This document shows, in pieces, positions 1-13,478 of a stretch of 64,000 nt of DNA. The position numbers were made by a program, and so were the translations under genes. This stretch comes from Thamnaconus septentrionalis (taxonomy: Eukaryota > Chordata > Actinopteri > Tetraodontiformes > Monacanthidae). Under the pieces are notes generated by a model, which saw only the letters and a program-made list of their open reading frames with translations, ran no database searches and was not told the DNA's origin. Position 1 is the stretch's first letter. Each line of letters begins with the position of its first letter. The stretch is from positions 17,962,273 through 18,026,272 of the forward strand of contig CM020510.1 of NCBI GenBank assembly GCA_009823395.1, in the 5' to 3' direction.

Positions 1-726
1 CCACCTCCACCTTCACCCACCACCGACGCCGCTCCTTCCTTTGTCCCCCCCCCCCCTTCCCAACCATCTCAGTTTCTTGGTTTCCTTGGTTTCTCCGCCG
101 TCAGCTGCGGCCTCTCTGCTTCCCCTTCCCGCATCTGTTGCTGGAAGGTGACACCCCACCCCACCACCCCTCCCCCTCCATAAACAACTCATGCTTGAGA
201 AGAGGCAGGGAGAGAGGCAAGGAAAAAGGGAGAGAGGGAAAAAAAACAAATACGAGAGATGGAAAAATGCACTCATCCAAAGTGAGGCGGGAATAGAAGA
301 ATGCAGAAATCTGACAGTGTCGTCTGTTTTTTTGGTGTTTTTAAATCATCAGCACACTGCTGTCTTCATCTCTGTCTTCCCCCTTGTGAGTGTCAAAGCC
401 CCCCCCCCGCCGCATTAATTGGAATGGCTGCAAGTATTCATGCAGCGACGTCTGGATGAAAAGATGAGGGTGGAAAAAGTAAAAACAGGCAAAGTTGCCC
501 TCAGTGTATGAAAAAAAAAAAAACGGCCGCAACACAACTCACCTGCACTGCCGGCCGGTCGCCGGCATCCTGACTTGAACTTGAATACATGCTTGCACAT
601 TTGTCAACATGTGGCGCATTGTGTTCCTCGCATTTAATTATTTAGTCTCATAGATAATAGATGGACATCCTTGGCAGTCATAAGAAGGCTGACGGGACAA
701 AGCTAATGCACCGTAAACATTGCAGC

Positions 727-727
<1 letters not shown>

Positions 728-792
<65 letters not shown>
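728..792 (+). repeat. (CA)n microsatellite
   Basis: Uninterrupted CA dinucleotides, about 32 units. Confidence 0.97.
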
Positions 793-796
<4 letters not shown>

Positions 797-1053
797 GCAG
801 TGCACTTAAGCGTGACCTTAATTCTGTGGTGGAAAACACAAAAAAACAAGTGTGTGAACAGCTTTTTCGTTCCACTGGCAGGTCGGTTCGGTGCGACCGT
901 CATCTATAATGGAGAGACGGTGGACAGGGAGGACACTGATCCAGGGTCCTTCGAGTCCTTTGTGTCGATTCTTTTCAACAGAAATTCAAAGCTTGCGTAT
1001 TATATTTATCTTCATTTTCAGATCCTCATTTTCTCGGCCCGGCCTCCCACAAC

Positions 1054-1517
1054 CAGTGTTGGCGAGTAATCCATTACTAGGTAATCCACTACTGTAATTA
1101 AACTACTTTTTGAGTAACATGTAACAAGATTACTGTGGCAAAACTGGTAATTATATCGCAATTACTTTATCAAGTAACGATTTTGATACTTTTCCAAAAA
1201 CTTCTAATAACTTTAACAATATGGGCTGTGCAAAAGACGCCAGTGCTGTACATGAGTTTGTTCTGTGAAATGTGCAGTTGGTGTTCAGAGCAAACATTCA
1301 TTCATGGACAGAGGCAATATTTGGAATTGCAAAATTTGCACTTTTAAAAAAGTTCATTCCAAAGCACTGAGCAACTGTTACTTTTTCTTTTTAACTAAAG
1401 TAATTAGGAATTATTATTTGATTACTGATGAAACAAAGAAGTTAAGAAGTATTTACATTACTTCATTAAGGCGTAATCGGTAATTGCATTACTGTTATGG
1501 ATTAATCCCAACAACTG
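1054..1517. mobile_element. hAT-like non-autonomous element (MITE)
   Basis: Imperfect terminal inverted repeats start CAGTGTTGGCGAGTAATCC on the left and CAGTTGTTGGGATTAATCC when the right end is read in reverse. The element is flanked by 8-bp near-identical target duplications, CCCACAAC (1046-1053) and CCGACAAC (1518-1525, one mismatch). An 8-bp duplication with CAGTG-type ends is typical of hAT transposons. The 464-bp interior is AT-rich and noncoding. It resembles the common fish repeat beginning CAGTGTTGGGGAGTAA (recall, not searched). Confidence 0.7.
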
Positions 1518-1809
1518 CCGACAACTAACCATCCAAAAAGCTGTACAGCTTTTTCAGCTGTGTGAGCTAGATATTTAGCCCTCTGTTTGCAGCCTCCTGC
1601 CAAAATGGGTGGTTATGGTTTACCATTCACAATGAACAAAACAAGATGGGTGAACACCTGGCAAGGGAAATTATCATTCATCAATCATCCACAACTGTGT
1701 CTCCTGAACACTTCCAGAACAGTCGAGCCAGCAGTGGAAGCAAAAACTTTTCAATTATGTTTTCTGACAAAAAAAAAAAAAAAAAAAAGGATTTTATCAC
1801 CTGAGGCAT

Positions 1810-1992
1810 TTAAAATTAACCACACGCACACACTAAAACGCATTCATGTTGCGGTGGCCGTGGCTGCCCTGCAGCACGCCACCTGCTCATCACAACCAAA
1901 ATCACAAGACACTTCAAGCTCGCGAACTGCCAGAGTCGGGCATCGATCCGACGACCCTGTGGTAAACTGAATCACTGCCGCGCCTGCTCTGG
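1810..1992 (-). mobile_element. Degenerate tRNA-derived SINE
   Basis: On the minus strand a GGCAGTGATTCAG head is followed by GGTCGTCGGATCGATGCCCG, which resembles a tRNA B box, and then by a tail similar to the fish SINE type with a GGCAGTGGCTCAG head. The A box is weak and the copy is mutated. Ends are approximate. Confidence 0.45.
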
Positions 1993-2559
1993 CTGAGCCG
2001 CTGCTGCGTTGGAATGCAAGCGCCAGTGCGAGTGTGGGAGGGGCAGCCGGGGCGCTGACAACGCGTGTGATGAACTCTCACACAAATCAATAAAGCCTTG
2101 GCCTTTGTAAAGCAATGTTTTCCTCCGTGGGAGTAGCACCGTGCCACAGTGTGTGAGCAGCGCCGCAGTGACAGTCGCTAAATCTCGGCGTAGCGGCCGA
2201 GCGCGTCTCGCTACGGCCCGGGCCCACATTGGTGGCTTTCATGTATCTGTGCATAATCACGCGCCACTGCTGCTGCTGCTGCTGCTGCCCCAGCTCCCCC
2301 TCGTCGTGCCCGCGTCACCGTGATAATGATGCGCCCTCGCTGTTGCTGGGCATCTCGGAGACAGAGACCCAAAAGAGGAGGAGGAGGAGGAGTCGGAAGA
2401 AATGAGGGATGATGGGAAGCCGGAGCGCCGCAGAGACAGATGTTGCAGATTGGAGTGGAGTAGTGGTGACATGCTAAAAGCGGGTCCTCCAGACGTTGTG
2501 GGGAGCCTGAGGGGCCAGGAGTGCCGAAAGGTACGTGGCGGGGAGGGCGGGGGTGGACG

Positions 2560-2626
2560 GCGGCAGCAGCAGCAGCAGCAGAGGCAGAGGCAGAGGCAGA
2601 AGCAACAGAAGCAGCAACAGCAGCAG
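2560..2626 (+). repeat. CAG/AGG-rich compound trinucleotide tract
   Basis: CAG units, then AGGC-type units, then CAG/CAA units. One frame reads as glutamine-rich, but there is no supporting gene context. Confidence 0.9.
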
Positions 2627-2864
2627 CTCTCCCTGCCTCCCTGCTTGGCTGTCTCTCTGTCTCTTCTGCCTCACTGCCCCCCAACACTCTGCCCCACTTT
2701 AGCCCAATGTCACTTGAGCCAGACCAAGGGGGAGGGGACACGGAGGGAAAAAGCCAAAGCAAGATCTGAATAAAAAGGAAGAGATATGCAGAACAAAGAG
2801 GAAGAAAGACGGAGGAGGAGAGGCCGGGATTCAAAGTAAAGGGTCCAGGAAGCATCTATCTGAC

Positions 2865-2910
2865 TATGATGATGATGATGATGATGATGATGATAATAAC
2901 AATAACAATA
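2865..2910 (+). repeat. (ATG)n grading into (ATA)/(ACA)
   Basis: About nine ATG/TGA units followed by AATAAC variants. Confidence 0.9.
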
Positions 2911-5434
2911 CTCAACGAGTCCAGCCAGGATTTCACTATGACCCCCCCTAAGTTTGGGGAATCTTTTGTCTCTTTGTCACACAAACGCACTGCGCTCGGC
3001 GTCTGCAGAGTTATGCAAGCGTTCAAGAGGAAAAAAAACTCACCCTGAAAAATAGATGCCAGTACACGCACGCTCTCCCAGACTTAAGTAGAGAGTTGTG
3101 GGACGGCCATGTGCGATTCTTAAAGATGAGAGACGGCGCAACTGATCGATGTGGTTCAATAAACACCGCGTTCCATTCACTTCTGGCCTCTGATATTGTT
3201 CAAATTGTTCATTTACAGTACAAAGCATTCAGATGATGGGAAATTTCTGGAAGCACAAATCACATCAGGCCTTCAACAATGATGGAGTCAGCCAACGTAA
3301 TGCTAATATAGCCGTAATTTAACACATTTTCACAATGAAAGTCAGTTGATACTTTCGTTAGAATAGATAGAAACTTTTCTATTCAACACTTTCTGTCTTA
3401 TATCCAATTTCTGCTCAGAATTTAACAACCACCCGATTGAGTTTGCATGCTTTCAGTTACTACTACAACTGACAAAAACAGCTAGCACAGGCATCATTTA
3501 TTTCTAAATATTGTTCGGTTTAGATTATAATTTACCAGCATGCCGGTTGTTAAAGACTTGAAGTGTCCATTGTACCAGACATTTTTTTTTTTTTTTTTGG
3601 TAATTTGGACAAGAAATGGTGAACAGGAAAAGAACTGGCCATCCACTGGCCTTTTTTAGCATTTCAGTTTCTAATGCAGTATGCAGAGTAGAGGCCATCT
3701 TATGAGGCTGCCTAGCTGCGTCCCTACAGTATGAAGAAAAGCTCGACTCGCCCGCCGCTGCTGCTGCTGCTTGGTTTTAATGGGCCGGCAACTGAAGCTG
3801 AACCTTCAAATCATTATAATGAGAGAGAACGAGATTCACATACGCAAAGGGGAGGGAGGAAGGGAAGGTTGGAGAGGAAGTCGGAAGGGAGACGGAGAGG
3901 AAGACAGCGGAGCCACGGAAGCAGAGGGGATAAAGGGGGGGTGGGGGCGGTAAGGAGATGGGAAAAGTGGAGGGAAACGAGAGAGATTCCTCTACTTCCT
4001 TTGATTTGCTTGGGTGCTACTCCTCGGAGCGACACGGCGCGGGGAAGGGGAAGACAAGAGGGAGGCACCAGTGGCTGAGAGTGGAGAAGAGCAAAGGAAT
4101 TTGTATTTTTTTGTCCCCATAAGCCATTTGTTTTTATTAGGTTTCCTGCCTGTCCTTGCAGCACTTTGCCGCGCTCTCCGTTGACTTTTATTTTCTCACG
4201 TCGGGTTACGAAGGCACGGCTACGGCTCCATTTACAAGCATAAAGCAAAGTGTTGGATTGGAAATGTCTTGATGGCTCTGTCACTGGAAACAAGGGAGGT
4301 GGTGCATAGGTATACCACCTACATTTCTTTCTTTTTTTTACCTTTGCCTACTGTTTACTGTTTACATGATGAGGCTAGCTATATTATAGAGAAACAGAAA
4401 CACAGGGCAACATGTAGGACAGGCTTTCCCTTAAAAAGTACTTATTAGGACAGAAAAACATAGAAGGGTAGCATGGGTATCTTCATATCTTAAAGACTAT
4501 GTACTTGTGAGTGTAATTTGTTTGGTAAGGCCACAATTACCCACAACTACCTCTATGGTTCACAGAGATGGTCCCAAAAAGATAAAATATCCAGTTGTGC
4601 AGATTAAAATGCCAGGTTGACTTCGGAGGTCAGAGGTCATCTACGCCCATTTATTTCTACAGTCAAGTGAGTGAACAACGATGTTGATCTCACCTTACCA
4701 ACACCACCTGTGTTCATATAGTCATCTTCAAAACTTTAGTTGTTTATTAAACGCTGTGGACTTTCATCCAAATTGGCCAAATTTAAAAATATAACAAAAT
4801 AAATACTTGCCTGTTGGAGGTGAGTTCCTCCAAAAAGCCTCACCACTCTCTCCTTATCAAGTGAATTCATTTAAATGGGTCACATCATTTCACATGATGA
4901 CATTTCTTCATTGTGACGCATCGGGCCACAGTGTTTTCATCTTAATTATTTTCATGCGCCATCATGCTGCCCTAAAATAACCTCGGCCACTTTATTAAAA
5001 TGTGCTTGCAGGAATAAATGAGCCTGTAACCACAGATGTTTTCTTAATATCTTACGTTAGATCGTGCATTTTCCAAGCCGTTATTATTGTCACTATTTAA
5101 GGACTGGACATTTTCTTTTAGAATACCATGAATGCCAAAGTCACACAGAAGATCAAGGTGATTATAGCGGTCGCACTGAAAGGCCCAGTAAGCTGCGGCG
5201 AGGAAAACAAATCTGAAACACATTACGAAAGTGGCCGCAGCACGTTGTGCAAGAAGAAGAAGAAGAAGAGGAAGGAGAGGAAGAGGGAGAGGAGGGAGGA
5301 TGCGACGAGATGAGGAGGAGGAGGAGGGCTGGCTGAGCAGGAAGAGGAGGGGGAGGGATGCAGAAGAGAGGGAATGTGACAGAGTGGTGACAGAGGGAGA
5401 GAGCGGAGCGCTGTGTGTGCCGGGACCGAGAGAG

Positions 5435-5439
<5 letters not shown>

Positions 5440-5476
<37 letters not shown>

Positions 5477-5520
5477 TGCCCACATGTGCGTTTCAGTGTG
5501 TGTGTGTGTGTGTGTGTGCG
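5440..5520 (+). repeat. Two (TG)n tracts separated by a short spacer
   Basis: TG runs at 5440-5474 and 5498-5520, separated by 23 bases of non-repeat sequence (AGTGCCCACATG...). Confidence 0.95.
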
Positions 5521-6312
5521 TGCGCGCGTCTCCTGCGCTCGTGTCCCCAGGCGCAGGCAAGCATTAGCTGCATTAAGTGAGCTGACAGGTCCCTCCCCAT
5601 TACCACTACTGGTGGCCCATAGAGTAAGAGGAGGAGGAGGAGGTGGAGGAGGAGGGAGAGGAGTGTGTGTGTGAGAGCGTGCGTGTGCATGTGTAATGTT
5701 TTCTTACCGGCTGTTGGTAAAATGCAAATCACATGATGTGGCTCCTCCTCTTGTGCACACATGCAGGCAGCTAGACCTATTATACTGTCACATCTGAAGC
5801 AAGAGCCTGGCGGCCTGCCGCTCCCAAAATTGCACCCTGATCGGCGGCGTTTACACGGACACAGTCGTCACGAGCACGAGCTTTGAGGGAAACCTCGGCT
5901 CCTCAATGAGAAGGAACACACTATTTTTTTACATCGTGCACGCTTCTTGTTTTGCACGGCCCTGCCAGGGTTATGTGGCGCTCCAAAGGGCGCATGGGCG
6001 CGTGCACTTTTGCGGTGTATCATTGCTCCGCTGCTTAAATATTGATTGTTGTCTTGTCTGCGTGTCCAGTGTTAAAGACCTTCTGGTCCCTCCACCCTTC
6101 AATTATTGAGCCACGCCACCCCCGACCTCCACCGCCTGAACCCAAACATAAACACACAAACACACACACACACACAGCGGGACTCCCCAGGGCGACGTGC
6201 TTCCCGTTCTTTTTAATAGCCAAATGCTTTGAATACTGCACCGAGTAATGCAAAAATGGCTGCTCGCTTCAGCCGTATCAAGGCAATGACGATCTGAGAC
6301 GTACACTGTTAA

Positions 6313-6851
<539 letters not shown>

Positions 6852-7155
6852 TTAAGCGACGCACACGTCCACGGAGCAAAAAAAAAAGGAAAAGAAAAGA
6901 AAAACGCGCGCTGCGCGCTGCGCACGTTTCAACCGGCAGCGGTGAAGTGGCGGGAGGTCCCTGCCCCCTGCTCTCCGAGAAAAGCTGTACACGGCGGGAG
7001 GCCTTGGAGTTAACATCAGACTGTGTCGAGGCCAGCTCCTCTGACCCGAGCTGCAGCGGCAGGGACAATAATGAGATGAGGGAAGAGGAGAGGAGGAGTA
7101 AATGAAGTGGCGGCGGAGGAAGTGCGGGGCGAGGACGGTGGAGCGAGAGGGACGG

Positions 7156-7158
<3 letters not shown>

Positions 7159-7205
<47 letters not shown>
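7159..7205 (+). repeat. (GA)n microsatellite
   Basis: About 23 uninterrupted GA units. Confidence 0.97.
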
Positions 7206-7206
<1 letters not shown>

Positions 7207-7328
7207 GCTCCGGAGAGACGGAGCATGTGGGAGAGGAGAGGAGGCAGAGCGATGAAAGACGGCACAGGCAAGAAGAGAGGTTGTTGACCTCCGGCTATGC
7301 AGCTTGTCGCTATAGTGCTGGCGAAGAG

Positions 7329-7442
7329 GTGTGTTTGTGTGTGTGTGTGTGTGGGGGCTTGTTTGTTAGTGAAGATGTTTTTTCCTCAAATGCAATATCT
7401 CCGCGCCGCAGTGCACGTGTGTGCGTGTACGTGTGTGTGTAC

Positions 7443-7474
<32 letters not shown>
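7329..7474 (+). repeat. (TG)n tracts flanking a unique segment
   Basis: TG runs at about 7,329-7,352 and 7,433-7,466, the latter followed by a short GA run. Confidence 0.9.
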
Positions 7475-7477
<3 letters not shown>

Positions 7478-10400
7478 TGTTTGCGTGTAATCTCCACAGG
7501 CAAATCCCTCTTTAGCCAAAGCAGCGGAGAATGGAGAAGAAAAGGAGAGGGGCGGGGGGGGGCATCTTTATCCAAATCCAATTGCAGCTGGAAAGACAGA
7601 CTAGATTGAGGGAGTGGGAAGAGCAGAAAGAAGGAGGAGGAGGAGGAGGAGGCAAGGACGTAATTTGTCTGAGGGATTACAAGGAGCGCTGGCACAACAT
7701 GACTGCGAGGCTGCGGGCCGCGCGCACGCGCGTCGTTTCGCAGCCTAACATCGACGGCGACATCAGAGGCGGTGTTTTTTTTTTGCAGCAGCAGCAGCAG
7801 AAATGGAGCATAAAATAAAAAGTACGTCTGCCCGCTCACCTCAGGTAAACGTCAAACTCCCCCGCCTGACTCAACTCGTAATAACGGCCAGGAGGTCGAC
7901 TCGGGGGGGGCACGAGGACGAGCCTCCTGTTTTAACCCAAACTCATTATTAGCGTCACCTTTAATGGATCGCAGCTCCTCGGCTCCACTTCCGTCACTTT
8001 AGTCCGAGCATAAAGAAACAATTACTCATCCGAGTCGCAGCTAAAGCAGATAGGGCGCGAGACCTTGACCGGCAAACAGCTGCGGAAGGCCGGCAACAAT
8101 AATGCGATTTCAGTACGGCAGCCAACAAACTCAAATATTTAGACACTCAAGACCTCTCTTACTTTTTTTGTAAGAAAAATCGTAAAATATCTGAAAACAC
8201 TCTGTTTGACCTTGAGTAATTTTGAAAATCACACATTTCTATTTTGTACCAAAAGGTTTTGCCCAAATTCTGTCCTAGCTTTTACATCATTAATACTAAT
8301 AATTAAAAGCCATGAAAATGTATTCAGATTTAGCCAATTTAAATGCAGGTCCACCTCAATCAATATTTAAAGATTTGCATTAGTATTGGCAATACTGGCT
8401 CTGTATTTACTTGGTCTTAGTCTTGCTGTATCATACATCACTAACCAAACAATTTACAAATGCCAGTTTGTTAAATTTGCTGTACCCAGTGACTTAAAAA
8501 AAAAAAAAAAGACTACTGGGACGGTGGGTGGTGCATTGATGTCCTTCCCCTGGAACCAAAACCAAGAGTGAAATCCTTCCACTTACAGTATTACGTTCAC
8601 ACTTTGTCACTTGACTTTGTCCACGAAAAAGCAATGGTTTTGTTTCAACCCCATTTTTTTCAGTGGAGGTTTATCTATCCCAACACCAAAGGCAGACATG
8701 CCTGCACGGGTTTGTTTTGGTGCAGACAGTTTGCAACACATTTCCATCTACCAACATGTAAAAACGCAGCGATCGCATGTGTATGTAACTCCTTTAGAGT
8801 TAAACCGATGTCGATTCCAGAGAAGGATTAGAGTCACATCAGAGAGATGTGAAACAAAGGGAAAGGGAAATATGATTGCGGAGGGAGAGACGGGGCTCCA
8901 GGCCAGGGGTCTAGGTGCCGCGGTTTGATGTGATGTGACTGCGCGCCGCCTAAGAACGCATGCATCTGCCCGCAGCACAGTAAGAGTTCAGGACAGTGGA
9001 GTCCGATAAGTGTCAGAGTGAGAGAACATCAGTGTCTCTCTCCGTCTCTGGGAGTGACAGTGATTTAAGGCAGCCTGCCCCCTCCATGTAAACACACACA
9101 CACACACACAGGCAACAAATCAAAACGCGCAAACGCGGGGCGCACACACACTAGCCAGGTGCCCGACGGCTCCCTGTCAGGAGCAGTCGTTTTCCTCTTG
9201 ACACACAGCATACACTGCAAATCACATCGGATACACGCCGCTCCGCGCTCGCGCGCTAGCCGCGATGACACGCTAACGCATGGCTTGCTTCGCCAAACGC
9301 TGACACACACTTCCAAGTATTTTAGACTGTCAGGTCGTATCTGTCACTTGCACACAAGCGCAGCATTGTCCAGGCCCTGATGGGACATGCAGGTGAAGAG
9401 GTAACATATGCTCTGCTATTCGATGTTTACAAGGTCGATTTGCCAAAAATACCAACATGTAAAATGTGTTCAAAATCGATTCAAGAAATTGAATACCTCA
9501 AGGAAAGTACCTCATAAAAAGGTCAGGTGAGTATATCTTTTTAACGACAGACATTTTGAATCAAGTAAAGAAGACAAAAGTGAAACAGTGGTGAGATTCA
9601 AAAGCAAAGTAGCGTCAATGATTGTGGTTGAGTTAAGCAAACCTTATGTCCTCATCTATTTGGTTAATTTTAGGCAAAAGTTCAGCAGATCTGAATTGCA
9701 ATTGGAATTTTTGAAAACAAGCATGTACTGCAGTAACATCGCAGCATTAATGGGATTTCTTCATTCCTATGAAGCCTTCAAGCCTCTGTGCATAATTATC
9801 TCCCAAACCCTTTATATGAAAATGCGCAGGTAGACAGTTGCAAGTCCTCTCAATTCGCTATTTGAAGATGAATTCAACAAACCTATGTGTGCTCCGTTCT
9901 ACTGTCCATCAAGAAGAGATAACGCTGCATCGAGCTTTTAAATTCTATATCTCAGAGGATCTCGTAAATCTTTTCTATTCTGTTTTTTTTTTCTTACTTG
10001 TGCACAAATTGCTACAGTAAACTAGGAGAGACACTTTAAAAACACTTGGGGACAGTTTGGTTTGGAAAGTTTAGATAATATGCATGCCTACGTGCACTGT
10101 GGATAATTCAGCTGACAAGTGGAGTGCAGTGGAGACACTTAGAGAGTTCCTTGCTACAAACAGCCAGAAACTCTTCCAAAGGTTTGACTTTATGCACTCT
10201 AACTGAAGGGAAATGACAGGATAGTGGAAGATGAAGACGGCAATCGATGAAGCAAAGTGTAGACATTCAGTACTTCGTCCTGTGAAACTGTACAAAAACC
10301 CGACGGAAGGTTCCTCAGCTCCTTCAAACGTGCCTCATCCATGTGTTGAAGAGCCTACAGAAAGTGTTTGGAAAGTGCTTCGGCCAATCGGATTTATTAC

Positions 10401-11695
10401 CGCACAACGATTTACGGTTTTATGGCTGCTTGCTGCGCATGGCCAAACTTTTCATGTTCTTGAGTTAATGTGAAACCATGATACAGTTCTGAGAAAACTG
10501 TCACTACAGCAGGCAACCACTTATTTCTTTAGCAGTGGCTACTGTCAATGCAGCTTCCTGGTTTCCTTCAGTGGTTTTTCCAGGGCGACTGGAAACAAGT
10601 CGCTTTTCACACTCACACCTCATCATCTGTAAGGGAGGATGACAGATTAAAGGATCTCCGGGAATTTTAAGACCAACTGAAAACTGTGGACTGGATGGCA
10701 GCAAGATGGATGAGCAGGAGGACAGACTCTGAAGTGGAGCGATTCAACGTCTGCGCAAGTTCGCCGCTTAAGGCCAGTGGCGCTATTCATTTCCCATTTC
10801 TAAAGAGCAGTATCGGCCTCCTGCCACCACCGCCGCCGCCTCTCCTGTTGCTCAGGTAAAGCCGTGCGTCTCTCTGGCGGAGCCACAGGTAGGCCCCGAA
10901 TCCCTCACAGAGATTCTGAGTGCTTTTCTGTGTTTTCCCCCGAATGAGACGGAGGGATCAAGGTGAGGAAAGAATTGAGAGGGGGAAACGGGAGAAATGG
11001 GGGCGGGGGGTGGCGGGGCGGGAGACAAAGAACGGAAGCCCCCACCCGTCCGCCCCCCCCACTCACCGCAGGGCACTTGAAGGAGGGGCTGCATTATTGA
11101 TGAGGAGACAAAGCGAAACATTTATTTATCATTGAGGATGAGTAGGAGCTGAGTCGATCCCTGCGGAGCTGACGGAGAGAGAGAGAGAGACGAAGTGAGG
11201 GTCAGCAGAGCGAGGCAGGCCGCGCCGAAAGAGCCACGTCCGTGAAAGACTCGAGTGTGTACAATGTGTGTGTGCGTGCGCGGCAGAAGGTCAAGTCGAA
11301 GATGTGTGTATTTTCTCCGGCCAGCGGTGGGATTTCCTCGAGGCTGAAGGATCACGACCAGGCCAGACAATCATTTGTGAATCCAGGAACGGACTCGCAA
11401 ACACCAGATGTGCGCAGGCGTTTCGCCCCCCCCCCAATCCCCGCTAACTAAATGGTGAAACAATGGCCGAAGAAAAAGAGCACGCCACTCGGAATTGGAC
11501 CAACTTGAGTTACTATGGTGATTGGGTTACGCATCGGAGGATCAAACTGTCACCTTCACCGCGTGTCAGATTATGCACAGGCGGTTTGTTTTAAATAATG
11601 CACATTGTTGTGACGGATTTGTGGCCGACCGTCGTGTGTGAACGCGACTGAGCTTGAAGACATAAACCTCACAGTTTTATGGACGTCGCCATACA

Positions 11696-11726
<31 letters not shown>

Positions 11727-12489
11727 CGTGCGTAACTGTGTGTTTTTGTGTAGCGGAGGCCGTCAGGGGATAAGCACTCAATAACAGCTGACACTGAGCT
11801 GCCCTCTGCTCTTGCTCACACAAAGGACTATGATTATATTACTGTTTGACCGCCCCACCCCCACCCCCCCCCCACACACACACACACACACACACACACA
11901 ATTGCCCCACACACCCCTCTATTCCCCATACTGCCAGGCCCACTGTTCACGCAACGGCTAAGATAATTACCACTATTGTGTGTCGCGCACACGCACCGAC
12001 TCCCTCGCAGAGAGTACCACGTGCGTGCCAGCCCCCCCCGCCTTCCGCCTTCCCTTTCTTTTTCCCTCCTTTGCTCATTTTTCACATTTTTTTTTTTGTT
12101 TCTGCACCCAGTGACTTGTGGCTTTTGGCAGGCGAGGCCGCGATGCCGCCGGTTACACCAAACTCTCAGACTCTGCTAGAAAGTGGTGATGCGTTTTAAC
12201 GCAGTCGTCAGTCGCTCCCCCCTAGCTGGCTGCAACGGAATGACACTTGAGTGGCGTCATGGACTTGAGAGAATATTCTCTTCAAGACCGGATAGTCTAC
12301 CACTCTACCATGAATGGACATAGCATCCGTGGTCCCATATTTGGTCCCATTTTCAGATCTTTATCGGTCATCCAAACTATATTCAAAGAACTTAAATTAC
12401 GAAAAGATCCCAACAAAACAGCATGTTTAGCCCTCTGGTCACATCCTACTTAGGTGCAGGTGTTGTCCCTAAATTGTAGAGCTATAAGT

Positions 12490-12790
12490 CAGTGGTCCCC
12501 AACCACCGGGTCATTTGGTACCGGGCCGCGGAACAATTTTATTTTGAAAAATGACCGGATTCTCTCCGTTACGTCCATCTAACGCTCAACTCTTGACGCA
12601 GGTCAAGGCGCTTGTCTCGGTCATCTGATACGTTACAACAAGATTAAACCCACAAGCTAGTAAGCTAGCGAGGAACATGAGTGTCGATCGCCACCCCCCC
12701 CCCGTCAACGATCGCGCGTTCATGCCGATCTGTGAAAATATTGTCTCACATTGAACCGGGCAGTGGTGCTAAAAAGGTTGGGGACCACTG
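12490..12790. mobile_element. hAT-like MITE with perfect 8-bp target duplication
   Basis: A perfect 15-bp terminal inverted repeat, CAGTGGTCCCCAACC (12490-12504) and its complement (12776-12790), is bounded by the exact duplication CTATAAGT at 12482-12489 and 12791-12798. Length is 301 bp. No transposase is present, so it is a non-autonomous element. Intact ends and an unmutated target duplication suggest a fairly recent insertion. Confidence 0.85.
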
Positions 12791-13387
12791 CTATAAGTTA
12801 TGTATGACTAACAAAAAAAAAAAAATAAAAAAAATCCAAAAATGTGTTTTAGAGCAAGTAGAAGAAATAAAAGGTAATTGATTAGCCACAAATAGACAGT
12901 AGCAACAAATATATTATCTCCACTGTAACTATGGGGTACAGAGCAAAAGTAAACCAGCAGATTCACCGACATGGAGCGGATGGTGGAGAATAGCGTGAGG
13001 GAGGGACAGTACTCTGGTGCCCCCTTTATTTAATCCCTCCTTCCTTTCTTTGGTCCTCCCGTTAAACTTTAATGTGTTTTTCCGCTCAAGTACTCAAGAA
13101 AACTCCTCAGAAATGGCTTTGGTTGCAGAAACACCAGAGTGGTGGTAGTGCGGCTTTGGTGCGTGTGTGTGTGTTCGCCGGGGTTATCGTAAGAGAGGCG
13201 GATTTAAGTGGTTGGTGGTTGTGTACGTTGGGGGTTGGGTGATTGGGGTCACAATGCGATGTTGGAGGGGATGTTTACACGAGCGAGCAAAGCCACAGAC
13301 AAATGTAGCCATTAATACCAAACTCCTTCTTCACCCCTGCTGCCTCCACCTTTACTCATCCTTCCATCCACTCTCCCACCTCCTGGA

Positions 13388-13390
<3 letters not shown>

Positions 13391-13474
<84 letters not shown>
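13391..13474 (+). repeat. (CA)n microsatellite, 42 units
   Basis: Uninterrupted CA, followed by a CT-rich tract. It is the longest pure dinucleotide array in intron 3. Confidence 0.98.

Positions 13475-13478
<4 letters not shown>

Noticed and set aside
2211..2855. A 214-codon minus-strand ORF with Ala/Ser runs
   Set aside because: It is the shadow of trinucleotide repeats; the opposite strand gives polyglutamine over the same bases.
3020..3070. A minus-strand donor-like site (TTTCAGGGTGAGT) that could end a dscaml1 exon
   Set aside because: The preceding minus-strand sequence gives no Ig-domain residues and does not match the expected Ig2 continuation.
10780..10870. A + strand donor-like CTCAGGTAAAG after a GC-rich segment
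   Set aside because: No ORF, acceptor or partner exon; a single splice-like motif is expected by chance.
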